Positions 42,724 to 51,536 of a stretch of DNA of 64,000 nucleotides are shown in pieces; positions within the stretch are counted from its first letter, which is position 1, and the number at the start of each line of letters is the position of its first letter. The stretch lies in NCBI RefSeq assembly GCF_003312425.1, contig NZ_QNUX01000001.1:248001-312000 (forward strand), given 5' to 3'. The notes below the pieces were generated by a model. It had not been told where the DNA came from. It did no database searches and worked only from the letters and a program-made list of their open reading frames with translations. Source of the DNA: Flavobacterium psychrolimnae. GTDB taxonomy: Bacteria; Bacteroidota; Bacteroidia; Flavobacteriales; Flavobacteriaceae. A program made the position numbers and the translations under genes.

Positions 42724-43517
42724 TAATTTGTTGTTTTACTAATTAACTCATTTTTAATTGCTTCATGTTCATAAATACCTTCATTGTTTTTTCTACAATT
42801 TATGAAAATTTGATTAGTAAAAGAATCAACATTATAAATAGTTTCTAGACCACTTTCATCCAACCCACAAATTACTAGTTTTTCTATTTTATGTTCTTGC
42901 TTTGATAAATGCAAGAACTTTAAAAATTCTTTTATAGCACTTTGTTTATAAGTTGCTTCAAGTGTAAAAGTTTCTGGTGCTGATGTTCCTGTTAAATCTT
43001 CAAGTGCTTTAAATTGTCTACTATCAACGCTAAATAAATTATTGAACCCAGTAAATTTAATCTTATTAACACTTTCTATTATAGTTATAAATTTATCAAA
43101 ATCTACAATCAATCTTTTCGCAAAAAAGATATTACCTGATTTTTCAGATAATATCTTACTCATTAATTTAATATGTTTTGAATTTGATAAATATAAAAGT
43201 TTAGATTCAAATGAATAGAATAAAAATGATTGATGAGTTAATTCAACTTGAGTTCCTTTTCTTTTGTTTTTTTCTTCTTTATGAGTTTCAATATCTACCC
43301 AATTTTCTCTGTGTGGGTTAGGTTTTCCATATTCTGAAACTAGCCAAAAATATTCATCATTTAATTCTGTGTATGATTTGTAAAAAGTGTTATTTTCTGA
43401 ATATTCAAATTCGCTTGGAATATTTATTAAATTTTCTTTTTTAACTTCATTAAACCTTAGAGCGTCATTACTAGATTCATGAATTAATTGTAATGTTGTA
43501 AAAGATAATTTATCCAT
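42723..43517 (-). CDS. Soluble hypothetical protein, first gene of an unknown pair
   Basis: 264 residues, no signal peptide or membrane helix, AT-rich and Lys/Glu/Asn-rich. Contains R-E-N-W-V-D-I near residue 71 and a Gly-Leu-Asp-Glu-Ser-Gly segment near 227. I recognise no domain. Translationally coupled to a small membrane protein and bounded by palindromic spacers, so it may be accessory/defensive. Confidence 0.6.
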   Translation of the reverse strand: MDKLSFTTLQLIHESSNDALRFNEVKKENLINIPSEFEYSENNTFYKSYTELNDEYFWLVSEYGKPNPHRENWVDIETHKEEKNKRKGTQVELTHQSFLFYSFESKLLYLSNSKHIKLMSKILSEKSGNIFFAKRLIVDFDKFITIIESVNKIKFTGFNNLFSVDSRQFKALEDLTGTSAPETFTLEATYKQSAIKEFLKFLHLSKQEHKIEKLVICGLDESGLETIYNVDSFTNQIFINCRKNNEGIYEHEAIKNELISKTTN

Positions 43518-43582
43518 ATTTTTCGGTTTAGAAAATGCTTATTCAGATACGTATTCGGCAATGTGGTATAACTAGTATATAC

Positions 43583-43642
43583 GCTAAACAAACGTTCGTA
43601 TATAAACCCAAACACTTGTACATTGGCGAAGGTTTGTTTCGC
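43583..43642. repeat. Palindromic spacer upstream of the unknown pair
   Basis: GCTAAACAAAC (43583-43593) and its inverse with one mismatch, GTTTGTTTCGC (43632-43642), in a 60-bp unit flanked by GTATAAC and GTTATAG. Comparable in layout to the spacer at 42140-42279. Confidence 0.45.
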
Positions 43643-43762
43643 GTTATAGATTTTCAAATATATTAAAATTTTCTTACAAATCATCATAAGAATTTTTAAT
43701 TTACTGGATGTGTTTTGAATATAAATGGGAAGATTTTAGTTCTTATTACACCTGTTTTGCGT

Positions 43763-43830
43763 GAGGGATAACAGTGGAAATCCTTTTATGAAGCACAGCG
43801 GAATAAAAGATTGAAACGAATAGCCCGACC
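43763..43830. repeat. Dispersed palindromic repeat, copy 2 (reverse orientation)
   Basis: AGGGATAACAGTGGAAATCCTTTTATG ends one arm and AAAGATTGAAACGAATAGCC the other in shortened form; both align with the reverse complement of the element at 6036-6110 (AGTGG, ATCCTTT, AAAGAT, AACG and AGC blocks in order). More degraded than copy 1. Confidence 0.5.
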
Positions 43831-43933
43831 TTTTTAGGGCACGCCCAAAACCATTTACTAAACGATACGTGTATTTTTGAACACTATGATTGTCTCATTT
43901 TTTTCTTAAAAAGCAGGCGTAATTTGGTTGTTA

Positions 43934-43951
43934 TCCCGATAGCTTTCGGGA
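43934..43951. terminator. Short hairpin upstream of tgt
   Basis: TCCCGA (43934-43939) and TCGGGA (43946-43951) form a small stem, followed by a T-rich run (CACTTTTTTAC). Probably stops readthrough into tgt; the only other content of the 43518-44047 gap besides the repeats listed is the tgt promoter. Confidence 0.5.
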
Positions 43952-43984
43952 CACTTTTTTACTTTATGGGATGATAAACATTTT

Positions 43985-44016
43985 TTTGATGTAGATTTCA
44001 AATTAACCTATCTTTG
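43985..44016 (+). promoter_or_regulatory. Bacteroidota consensus promoter of tgt
   Basis: TTTG at 43985-43988, exactly 20 bp, then TATCTTTG at 44009-44016: a full match to the -33/-7 consensus. The start ATG is 32 bp downstream of the -7 box. Confidence 0.88.
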
Positions 44017-44047
44017 CCAGCCGAACAATCGGGTGAAATACGTTACT

Positions 44048-45178
44048 ATGAAGTTTGATTTATTAAAAAAAGATCCGCAGTCCAAAGCCAGAGCGGGAAG
44101 TATTACTACTGATCACGGGGTGATTGAAACTCCAATTTTTATGCCTGTGGGTACCGTAGCTTCGGTAAAAGGAGTGCATCAACGGGAACTGAAAGAAGAC
44201 ATTAACCCGGATATTATCCTGGGAAATACCTACCACTTATATTTGCGACCACAAACGGAAATCCTGGAGAAAGCCGGTGGTTTGCATAAATTCATGAACT
44301 GGGACCGTAATATTTTGACGGATTCTGGTGGCTACCAAGTGTATTCACTTTCGGCCAATAGAAAAATTAAGGAAGAAGGAGTGAAATTCAAATCGCATAT
44401 TGACGGTTCATACCACTTTTTTACACCAGAAAATGTGATGGAAATTCAACGTACCATTGGTGCCGATATTATCATGGCTTTTGATGAGTGTACGCCGTAT
44501 CCATGTGATTACAACTACGCGAAACGCTCCATGAAAATGACGCATCGTTGGCTGGACCGTTGCATCAATCATTTAGACACGCAGCCTGTAAAATACGGTT
44601 ACGATCAAGCTTTTTTCCCAATTGTTCAGGGAAGCTGTTATAAGGATTTGCGTCAGCAGTCAGCGGAATATATTGCAAATTCAAATCAAGTAGGAAACGC
44701 TATTGGTGGACTTTCAGTAGGGGAACCTGCCGAAGAAATGTACGCGATGACCGAAGTGGTTTGCGAAATTTTGCCGGAAGACAAACCGCGTTACCTGATG
44801 GGCGTAGGAACTCCGATCAATATTTTGGAAAATATTGCCCTTGGAATCGACATGTTTGACTGTGTGATGCCAACGCGTAACGCCAGAAACGGAATGTTGT
44901 TTACTGCAAATGGTACGATCAATATCAAAAATAAAAAGTGGGAAGCTGATTTCTCTCCAATTGACGAAATGGCAATCACTTACGTGGATACGGAATACAC
45001 GAAAGCATATTTGCGCCACCTTTTTGCTGCCAATGAATACTTGGGAAAACAAATTGCCACGATACACAATCTTGGTTTTTATATGTGGTTGGTTCGTGAA
45101 GCCAGAAAACATATCTTAGCGGGCGATTTCAGACCTTGGAAAGAAATGATGGTGAAAAATATGAGCCAACGTTTGTAA
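44048..45178 (+). CDS. tgt: tRNA-guanine transglycosylase
   Basis: 376 residues from ATG at 44048, the usual Tgt length; the GTG at 44033 is less likely. It exchanges guanine for preQ1 at G34 of tRNAs with GUN anticodons. Active-site Asp in L-T-D-S-G-G-Y-Q-V and the nucleophile region G-V-G-T-P-I-N, F-D-C-V-M-P-T-R-N-A-R-N-G are intact. The C-terminal zinc site of E. coli Tgt (C-x-C-x2-C with a His) is missing: the region reads M-A-I-T-Y-V-D-T-E-Y-T-K-A-Y-L-R-H. It may be a lineage trait. Confidence 0.95.
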   Translation: MKFDLLKKDPQSKARAGSITTDHGVIETPIFMPVGTVASVKGVHQRELKEDINPDIILGNTYHLYLRPQTEILEKAGGLHKFMNWDRNILTDSGGYQVYSLSANRKIKEEGVKFKSHIDGSYHFFTPENVMEIQRTIGADIIMAFDECTPYPCDYNYAKRSMKMTHRWLDRCINHLDTQPVKYGYDQAFFPIVQGSCYKDLRQQSAEYIANSNQVGNAIGGLSVGEPAEEMYAMTEVVCEILPEDKPRYLMGVGTPINILENIALGIDMFDCVMPTRNARNGMLFTANGTINIKNKKWEADFSPIDEMAITYVDTEYTKAYLRHLFAANEYLGKQIATIHNLGFYMWLVREARKHILAGDFRPWKEMMVKNMSQRL

Positions 45179-45185
45179 AAAAAAT

Positions 45186-45248
45186 GTTTAAGGTTTAAAG
45201 TTTAACGTTCCAGCGCTGACTTTAAACCTTAAACTTTAAACCTTAAAC
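45186..45248. repeat. Long perfect hairpin between tgt and the permease gene
   Basis: 20-bp stem: GTTTAAGGTTTAAAGTTTAA (45186-45205) with TTAAACTTTAAACCTTAAAC (45229-45248). Each arm is itself built of GGTTTAAA-type words. Only 6 bp separate it from the next ATG. Confidence 0.75.
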
Positions 45249-45254
45249 AAAAAC

Positions 45255-46343
45255 ATGTTAACAATAATAGACAAATACATCCTAAAAAGATATTTAGCCA
45301 CATTTGCGGTGATGCTGTTGTTGTTTATCCCCATAGGAATCGTTGTGGATGTCTCCGAGAAGATCAATAAAATGCTGGAAAATAAAGTTCCGTTTTTAGA
45401 GATTGCTCTTTATTACTACAACTTTACGGTTTATTTTGCCAATTCCCTTTTTCCGATATTTTTGTTTTTATCGGTGATTTGGTTCACGTCAAAACTGGCG
45501 AATGATACTGAGATTATTGCCATTTTAAGTTCGGGGATTTCATTTACACGATTTTTAAGACCGTATATTATAGGTGCTTCCATTGTTTCAGTTTTTGTAT
45601 TATTAATGGGTTTCTTTGTCGTTCCGGCGGCCAGTGAAGGTTTTAATAATTTCAGATATACGTACTTGAAAGGAGGCGGAAAAGAAGCGATGCGTGGTGA
45701 TAATACGGATGTGTATCGCCAGATCAACGACAATGAGTTTATTTATGTAAACAGTTTCAATACGGAATCTAAAATTGCTTTTAGTTTCTCTTTGGAGAAA
45801 TTTAAGAACGAGAAATTAGTCCATAAAATAACGGCCAGCAGAATCAAATGGAATCCAAAGGACAGCACCTACACGATGTATGATTACACGAAAAGAACGG
45901 TAGGTGAACTGAATGATAAAATTGAAAAGCTGCCGGAAAAAAAGGCTGTTTTTACTTTTGATTTAGAGGATTTGACACCTGTAGTATATATTGCGGAAAC
46001 GTTGAGCTTAGGAAAACTGAATGCTTTTATCGAAAAAGAAAGAGAAAGAGGTTCCTCTAATATCAACGTGTATTTAGTGGTTTTGTATAAAAAATACAGC
46101 GTTCCGGTATCGGCATTTATCCTTACCATTATTGCTGTAGCCGTTTCTTCGATGAAGCGTAGAGGCGGAATGGGAACAAATCTAGCCATTGGAATTGCAC
46201 TGGCTTTTGCCTTTGTGTTTTTTGATAAAATCTTTGGTGTATTAGCCGAAAAATCCAGTATTCCACCAATGTTAGCGGTTTGGTTGCCCAATATTGCTTT
46301 TGGAATTTTAGCCATTTATTTACTACGAAATGCAAAACGATAA
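45255..46343 (+). CDS. LptF/LptG-family permease
   Basis: 362 residues with the YjgP/YjgQ layout: three N-terminal helices (about 14-125), a periplasmic beta-jellyroll (about 130-275), and three C-terminal helices (about 280-360). It is part of the ABC exporter moving lipopolysaccharide from inner membrane to the periplasmic bridge. Only one of the two subunits is here. Its stop overlaps the following transporter gene by 14 bp. Confidence 0.88.
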   Translation: MLTIIDKYILKRYLATFAVMLLLFIPIGIVVDVSEKINKMLENKVPFLEIALYYYNFTVYFANSLFPIFLFLSVIWFTSKLANDTEIIAILSSGISFTRFLRPYIIGASIVSVFVLLMGFFVVPAASEGFNNFRYTYLKGGGKEAMRGDNTDVYRQINDNEFIYVNSFNTESKIAFSFSLEKFKNEKLVHKITASRIKWNPKDSTYTMYDYTKRTVGELNDKIEKLPEKKAVFTFDLEDLTPVVYIAETLSLGKLNAFIEKERERGSSNINVYLVVLYKKYSVPVSAFILTIIAVAVSSMKRRGGMGTNLAIGIALAFAFVFFDKIFGVLAEKSSIPPMLAVWLPNIAFGILAIYLLRNAKR

Positions 46344-47217
46344 TTTAAAAAGTTATTTAAACCTCCATTTGATTGTTTTTATTTGGGGTTTTACTGCCAT
46401 TTTAGGCGCTTTAATCACCATAACAGCAGATGCTTTGGTTTGGTATCGCATGTTTTTTGCAGCTGTTTTTTTAGCGTTGTTTTTGGTTTTTAAAAAGCAA
46501 TCGTTTCGAATTCCCTTAAAATCGTTCCTCAAATTGATTTTCGTCGGATTATTGATTGCGTTACACTGGATCTTTTTTTTCAAAGCGATTCATGTTTCTA
46601 ATGTGTCGATAACACTGTCGGTTTTTTCATTGGGCGCTTTTTTCGCATCTATTTTAGAACCTTTATTTTATGGTCGAAAGGTTTTGTGGTATGAAGTCTT
46701 TTTTGGACTTATAATAATCGCTGGATTAGCACTGATTATGAAGGTCGAAATCAATTACCTTGATGGAATGTTGTACGCTTTGGCATCCATCATATTAGGT
46801 GTTTTGTTCACGCTGATGAACGGAAAACTGATTGCGGATCACGATCCTTCGGTAATCTCATTTTATGAATTTTTGGCGGGCGTTGCCTTCATCACTATTT
46901 ACTTTTTATTTCAAGGGAAATTTACATTGGACTTTTTTGTATTGACCGCTAATAATTGGATTTTAATCCTGATTTTAGCCTCGGTTTGTACTGCGTATGC
47001 TTTTACGGCATCGGTGAAAGTAATGCAAAAACTAACTCCGTACACGGTCATGCTGACTACGAATTTAGAGCCGGTTTACGGAATTGTATTGGCGTATTTC
47101 ATCCTTGGCGGAAAAGAGAAGATGAGTTTTGAATTTTATATTGGCGCACTGATAATTGTAATTACGGTAATCCTGAATGGTGCGATTAAACACTACCAAA
47201 AGGGCAAAACAGTTTAA
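46330..47217 (+). CDS. EamA-family (DMT superfamily) transporter
   Basis: 295 residues, ten hydrophobic helices in two repeated EamA halves (about 8-135 and 148-290). Metabolite/drug efflux is the usual role; substrate unknown. Overlaps the permease gene upstream by 14 bp, so co-translated. Confidence 0.9.
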   Translation: MQNDNLKSYLNLHLIVFIWGFTAILGALITITADALVWYRMFFAAVFLALFLVFKKQSFRIPLKSFLKLIFVGLLIALHWIFFFKAIHVSNVSITLSVFSLGAFFASILEPLFYGRKVLWYEVFFGLIIIAGLALIMKVEINYLDGMLYALASIILGVLFTLMNGKLIADHDPSVISFYEFLAGVAFITIYFLFQGKFTLDFFVLTANNWILILILASVCTAYAFTASVKVMQKLTPYTVMLTTNLEPVYGIVLAYFILGGKEKMSFEFYIGALIIVITVILNGAIKHYQKGKTV

Positions 47218-47290
47218 GAGTTCCCTGGTTTATTGAAGCAAACTTTTACACATAAATAGAATATTTACCTTTTCGAACGATTTAAAATTT

Positions 47291-47298
47291 TATATTTG
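47291..47298 (+). promoter_or_regulatory. -7 box of the accA promoter
   Basis: TATATTTG, a full match to TAnnTTTG, 34 bp before the accA start. The -33 region is only T-rich (about 47270). Confidence 0.55.
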
Positions 47299-47332
47299 CG
47301 GTTCGAAATAAAAACAAAAACGCAAAAATCCT

Positions 47333-48286
47333 ATGGAATATTTAGATTTTGAGCTTCCAATAAAAGAACTAGAAGATCAGTTAGACAAATGTCTCATTAT
47401 TGGTCAGGAATCAGATGTTGATGTAACGAATACTTGCAAACAAATCAGCAAGAAACTAGAAGAGACTAAAAGGAATATTTATAAAAATTTAACGGCTTGG
47501 CAACGTGTTCAGTTATCTCGTCATCCTAATAGGCCTTATGTACTAGAGCATATTACTAATCTTACTAAAGGTACATTTCTTGAACTTTTTGGAGACAGAG
47601 GGTTTAAAGATGACAAAGCCATGATAGGTGGTTTAGGGCAAATTAATGGACAATCGTTTATGTTTGTAGGTCAGCAAAAAGGGATCAATACTAAAATGCG
47701 TCAGTTCCGTAATTTTGGGATGGCAAATCCAGAAGGCTATAGGAAAGCGTTGCGCTTGATGAAAATGGCTGAAAAATTTGGTATTCCAGTGGTCACTCTT
47801 ATTGATACTCCGGGAGCTTATCCAGGATTAGAAGCAGAAGAACGCGGACAAGGAGAAGCTATTGCCCGAAACATATTTGAAATGATTCGCTTAAAAGTGC
47901 CTATTATCACCGTTATTGTTGGTGAAGGAGCTTCTGGTGGTGCATTAGGAATAGGAGTTGGTGACAAAGTATATATGATGGAAAACACTTGGTATTCCGT
48001 TATTTCGCCAGAATCTTGTTCTTCTATTTTATGGAAAAGCTGGGAATACAAAGAACAGGCTGCTGAGGCTTTGAAATTGACTTCGGCTGACATGAAAAAG
48101 CAAAAATTAGTAGATGATATTATTCCAGAACCTTTAGGTGGAGCACACTACGACAGAGAAACTGCTTTCAAAACCGTAGAGCAATATATTATGAAAGGTT
48201 TTAATGAGTTGAAAGACTTATCAACAGAAGAATTAATTGCCCAAAGGATGGATAAATACAGCAAAATGGGCGAATATAAAGAGTAA
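47333..48286 (+). CDS. accA: Acetyl-CoA carboxylase carboxyltransferase subunit alpha
   Basis: 317 residues, the standard length. N-terminal coiled coil, then the crotonase-like carboxyltransferase fold with [18 protein letters not shown] and [15 protein letters not shown], and [10 protein letters not shown]. With AccD it transfers the carboxyl group to acetyl-CoA, the first step of fatty-acid synthesis. Confidence 0.96.
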   Translation: MEYLDFELPIKELEDQLDKCLIIGQESDVDVTNTCKQISKKLEETKRNIYKNLTAWQRVQLSRHPNRPYVLEHITNLTKGTFLELFGDRGFKDDKAMIGGLGQINGQSFMFVGQQKGINTKMRQFRNFGMANPEGYRKALRLMKMAEKFGIPVVTLIDTPGAYPGLEAEERGQGEAIARNIFEMIRLKVPIITVIVGEGASGGALGIGVGDKVYMMENTWYSVISPESCSSILWKSWEYKEQAAEALKLTSADMKKQKLVDDIIPEPLGGAHYDRETAFKTVEQYIMKGFNELKDLSTEELIAQRMDKYSKMGEYKE

Positions 48287-48309
48287 AATCTTACAATTTT
48301 ACATATAAT

Positions 48310-48349
48310 CCGTCTCGCCCTAGAACCTAGAACGAGACGGGTTTTTTTT
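48310..48349 (+). terminator. Terminator after accA
   Basis: CCGTCTCG (48310-48317) pairs with CGAGACGG (48333-48340), followed by GTTTTTTTT. Confidence 0.92.
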
Positions 48350-48437
48350 GGGTTATAAACAAAAAATAGTTAGTTATGAACATTTATTTATAACAACTCG
48401 ACAACCATATTTTTTTAATTTTCGTTACTTTCGCTCT

Positions 48438-49982
48438 ATGGAAAACTTCAGAAATATTAATCCTGTGAAGGTTGATAAAACTACTATTATAAGCCTTGAA
48501 AAAGGAAAATTGCAACCGCAGGTTCTCGATTTAGAGGAGGCTGTATTGGGTGCTATGATGATTGATAAAAAAGGGGTGGATGATGTAATTGACATTTTAC
48601 AGCCCGATGCTTTTTACAAAGAAGCACACAAACATATTTTTGAAGCTATCGTTCAACTGTTTACAGAAACGCAGCCTATTGACTTATTAACCGTTTCTGC
48701 CCAACTGAAGAAAAATGCAAAATTGGATTTGGCAGGAGGCGATTTTTATTTAATTCAGCTTACGCAAAAGATATCGTCTTCGGCACACATTGAATTTCAC
48801 TCCAGAATTATACTTCAAAAATTTATTCAGCGTAGTTTGATTCGGATTTCGACTGAAATTATCGAAGATTCTTACGACGAAACAACGGATGTTTTTGATT
48901 TATTAGACAGAGCCGAATCTAAATTATACGAGGTTACACAAGGTAATATCAAACGAAGTTCTGAAACGGCACAAAGTTTAGTATTGCAAGCTAAAAAACG
49001 TATTGAGGAAATTGCCGGTCAAGAAGGATTGAGTGGTGTTGCCACTGGTTTCGACAAGTTAGACAAGATTACTTCTGGTTGGCAACCGAGTGATTTAATT
49101 ATTATAGCGGCTAGACCTGCAATGGGTAAAACCGCATTCGTATTATCGATGGCCAGAAATATGGCAATTGATTTCGGAATGCCCGTAGCTTTGTTTTCTC
49201 TGGAGATGGCATCCGTTCAGTTAATCACCCGTTTAATTTCTTCGGAAACAGGTTTGTCATCGGAGAAATTGCGTACTGGAAAATTAGAAAAACACGAATG
49301 GGAACAGTTGAGTACTAAAGTTAAAAATTTAGAAAAAGCACCATTATTTATTGATGATACGCCTTCCCTATCGATTTTTGATTTACGTGCAAAAGCCAGA
49401 CGTTTGGTATCGCAACATGGAATCCGAATTATCATTGTCGATTATTTACAATTGATGACGGCCGGTGGAAATGGAAAAGGCGGTGGAAATAGAGAGCAGG
49501 AGATTTCAACGATTTCCCGAAATTTAAAAGCTTTAGCCAAGGAATTGAACGTTCCTGTAATTGCACTTTCGCAATTGTCGCGTGCGGTAGAAACGCGTGG
49601 ATCCAGCAAAAGACCTTTATTATCTGATTTACGTGAATCGGGAGCGATTGAGCAAGATGCCGATATTGTATCTTTTTTATACCGTCCCGAATATTACAAA
49701 ATTGACGAATGGGATGATGATGAAGCATCACCTACAGCCGGTCAGGCAGAAATAATGATTGCAAAACACCGTAATGGTAGTATTGAAAACGTGCGATTGA
49801 AGTTTATTGGACATTTAGGAAAATTTGATAATCTGGAAGATTACAGTGGTGGCTATGATGATTTACCATCCAGTATGAATCAGGATGACAATCCTTTTAT
49901 TACTAAAAATTTACCATCTGCTAATGATGCTTTTGGAAGTAATTTGAATGATCCGGATGATGATAGCGACGTTCCTTTTTAG
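48438..49982 (+). CDS. dnaB: Replicative DNA helicase
   Basis: 514 residues from ATG at 48438; the frame is open to 48348 but that part contains the likely -7 box (TTACTTTCG) and is not family-like. N-terminal DnaB domain with L-P-Q-V-L-D-L-E-E-A-V-L-G-A (about 25-38), linker, then the RecA-like motor with A-A-R-P-A-M-G-K-T-A (Walker A), V-D-Y-L-Q-L-M (Walker B) and S-Q-L-S-R-A-V-E-x-R. Typical acidic C-terminal tail. It unwinds DNA at the replication fork. Confidence 0.95.
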   Translation: MENFRNINPVKVDKTTIISLEKGKLQPQVLDLEEAVLGAMMIDKKGVDDVIDILQPDAFYKEAHKHIFEAIVQLFTETQPIDLLTVSAQLKKNAKLDLAGGDFYLIQLTQKISSSAHIEFHSRIILQKFIQRSLIRISTEIIEDSYDETTDVFDLLDRAESKLYEVTQGNIKRSSETAQSLVLQAKKRIEEIAGQEGLSGVATGFDKLDKITSGWQPSDLIIIAARPAMGKTAFVLSMARNMAIDFGMPVALFSLEMASVQLITRLISSETGLSSEKLRTGKLEKHEWEQLSTKVKNLEKAPLFIDDTPSLSIFDLRAKARRLVSQHGIRIIIVDYLQLMTAGGNGKGGGNREQEISTISRNLKALAKELNVPVIALSQLSRAVETRGSSKRPLLSDLRESGAIEQDADIVSFLYRPEYYKIDEWDDDEASPTAGQAEIMIAKHRNGSIENVRLKFIGHLGKFDNLEDYSGGYDDLPSSMNQDDNPFITKNLPSANDAFGSNLNDPDDDSDVPF

Positions 49983-50076
49983 AAAATGAAACAAGTGAGC
50001 TCTATTTTTATAGTATAGAATAGTACAAAGCCTAAATCATGATAGACTGTACCCAAAAGTTTAGATAAATTTATAA

Positions 50077-50305
50077 TTAATTTGGATAAAAATGAGCTCG
50101 ATATATTATCGAGCTCATTTTGCTTAAATTTGATTTGATTTTTTCGTTATTATATTAATTAATATACTTATTGATTTCTTGTTTTAATTGTTACATAGAT
50201 TTGAATTTTTGAATATAAAACATTTCAGAATTTAATATTCCAAAGAATTTTTCGATAATAGCATTATCTAGACAATTTCTTTTTTTTTGACATACTGAAC
50301 CTAAT
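50077..50305 (-). pseudogene. IS3-family transposase, C-terminal remnant
   Basis: Minus-strand translation gives the signature of an IS3/IS150-type DDE transposase C-terminus: N-C-L-D-N-A-I-I-E-K-F-F-G-I-L (the conserved final Glu region), F-Y-I-Q-K-F-K-S and Y-R-A-H-F. It is broken by a one-base slip in an A run near 50281-50290 and by in-frame TAA codons after K-F-K-S-M and I-N-K-Y-I-N. The upstream half of the transposase is missing. A terminal-repeat-like ACCCAAAAGTTTAGA lies near 50050-50065. Confidence 0.75.
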
Positions 50306-50436
50306 ATTTAAAGTGGATATACCGTTAAGAATAAATTTAATATTTTTTGCTAGCTATATTACTTTGTCATAGTATACTAAAGATCTTCAAATCTTCTAAA
50401 AAGGTTCGAGAATTCTCCCAACAGAGTCACAAAAGC

Positions 50437-50483
50437 AAATGCTTCTGAAAAATCAAGTTTACTTGACGATTTCAGAAGCATTT
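50437..50483. terminator. Long hairpin downstream of the IS remnant
   Basis: AAATGCTTCTGAAA (50437-50450) pairs with TTTCAGAAGCATTT (50470-50483); an inner TCAAG/CTTGA stem extends it. Preceded at 50402-50412 by a short stretch resembling a tRNA T-arm (GGTTCGAGAA), possibly a relic. The 49983-50538 gap holds only this and the IS remnant. Confidence 0.7.
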
Positions 50484-50538
50484 TTATTTAAAAAAAAAAT
50501 CGCTTTATAGAAATTAAGAAGAATCTAACTGTTAAGTT

Positions 50539-50700
50539 TTAAAAAATTTTCCCTAAAGTATTTAAAAAAAACATAACCATCAAAATTCCCACAGATAAGC
50601 TTCCTGCAAACAAAAAGAAAGTTCCAATGTATAAAAATGCTGTATTATTTTTTTCTTTCACAGTTTTGTTATTTTGTCTTTCTGGTGCTGTGCTTCCCAT
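50539..50700 (-). CDS. Small membrane protein, 53 aa
   Basis: ATG at 50700, TAA at 50539. Polar, Asn/Lys-rich first 20 residues, then a single long hydrophobic helix (about 21-48). Common size for flavobacterial single-pass small proteins; no family recognised. Confidence 0.5.
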   Translation of the reverse strand: MGSTAPERQNNKTVKEKNNTAFLYIGTFFLFAGSLSVGILMVMFFLNTLGKIF

Positions 50701-50944
50701 CTTTAGTATTGTATTAATTTGATAGATAATGATCCAATTAAAATCTTTATTAATGCAAAATTACAGGTTATAAAAGGCTTTCACAATACCAACTTTTAGT
50801 GATTTTTTGATCAAAATCGGTTCTTTAAAATAAAATCGATTTCTATTCGTTAATAAAATAACTAAAAAAAGAATTGTACCTTTATCTAATCGTTCACCCA
50901 TTTATTATTAAAGAAATTACCCCAATTTCAAACCTTAAATTTTT

Positions 50945-51451
50945 ATGAAAAAATTAGTCCTACTCGTATTATTACTAAGTTCCTTTGCAGGATGGAGTCA
51001 AAATCCAATCGCTTACGACCTATTTGACAAAGCATTAAAGAAAGCAGAAGTCGGTAACACTAAAGGCGCTATCGATGACTACAGTAAAGCGATTCGAATT
51101 GATCCTTTGTTTGCCTCAGCTTATTTAAACAGAGCGCTTTTGAAACAAAAATTAGGCGATATCAAAGGCGCCTTAAACGATGTTAACACAACAATAAAAA
51201 TAGAACCTAAAAGAAGCGATGCATACACTACAAGAGCCGATATAAACTATAAAGCTAAGGATTACAAGAGTACTATTGAAGATTGCACGATGTCTATCAG
51301 TTTAAACGAAAAGGATTATATCGCATATAATTTAAGAGGTCTTTCTAATTTTCATGCACAAAATAAGAAGAACGCTTGCGCCGATTTTACAAAAGCAATA
51401 CAGTTGGGTAGTCAAAGTGCCGTTAAAAACAAAAAAATGTTCTGTAAATAA
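50945..51451 (+). CDS. Exported TPR-repeat protein
   Basis: 168 residues: signal peptide (about 1-19), then three to four TPR units, clear in A-I-D-D-Y-S-K-A-I-R-I-D-P-L-F-A-S-A-Y and A-L-N-D-V-N-T-T-I-K-I-E-P. Protein-protein interaction module in the periplasm. Confidence 0.85.
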   Translation: MKKLVLLVLLLSSFAGWSQNPIAYDLFDKALKKAEVGNTKGAIDDYSKAIRIDPLFASAYLNRALLKQKLGDIKGALNDVNTTIKIEPKRSDAYTTRADINYKAKDYKSTIEDCTMSISLNEKDYIAYNLRGLSNFHAQNKKNACADFTKAIQLGSQSAVKNKKMFCK

Positions 51452-51488
51452 TTCTTTTTCAAAAAATATTAGAATTCACCAAAAAAAA

Positions 51489-51514
51489 AGCGTCTTGAAC
51501 TTAATCAAGACGCT
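51489..51514. terminator. Terminator between convergent TPR and DUF4252 genes
   Basis: AGCGTCTTGA (51489-51498) pairs with TCAAGACGCT (51505-51514), A and T runs on both sides. Confidence 0.88.
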
Positions 51515-51536
51515 TCACTTTTTTAGAGGAACTAAT

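Noticed and set aside
48348..48437. N-terminal extension of DnaB
   Set aside because: Overlaps the terminator T-run and the likely promoter; the family start is the ATG at 48438.
50402..50430. tRNA remnant near the IS fragment (GGTTCGAGAA)
   Set aside because: T-arm-like words alone, no matching acceptor or anticodon arms; noted only as a possible relic.
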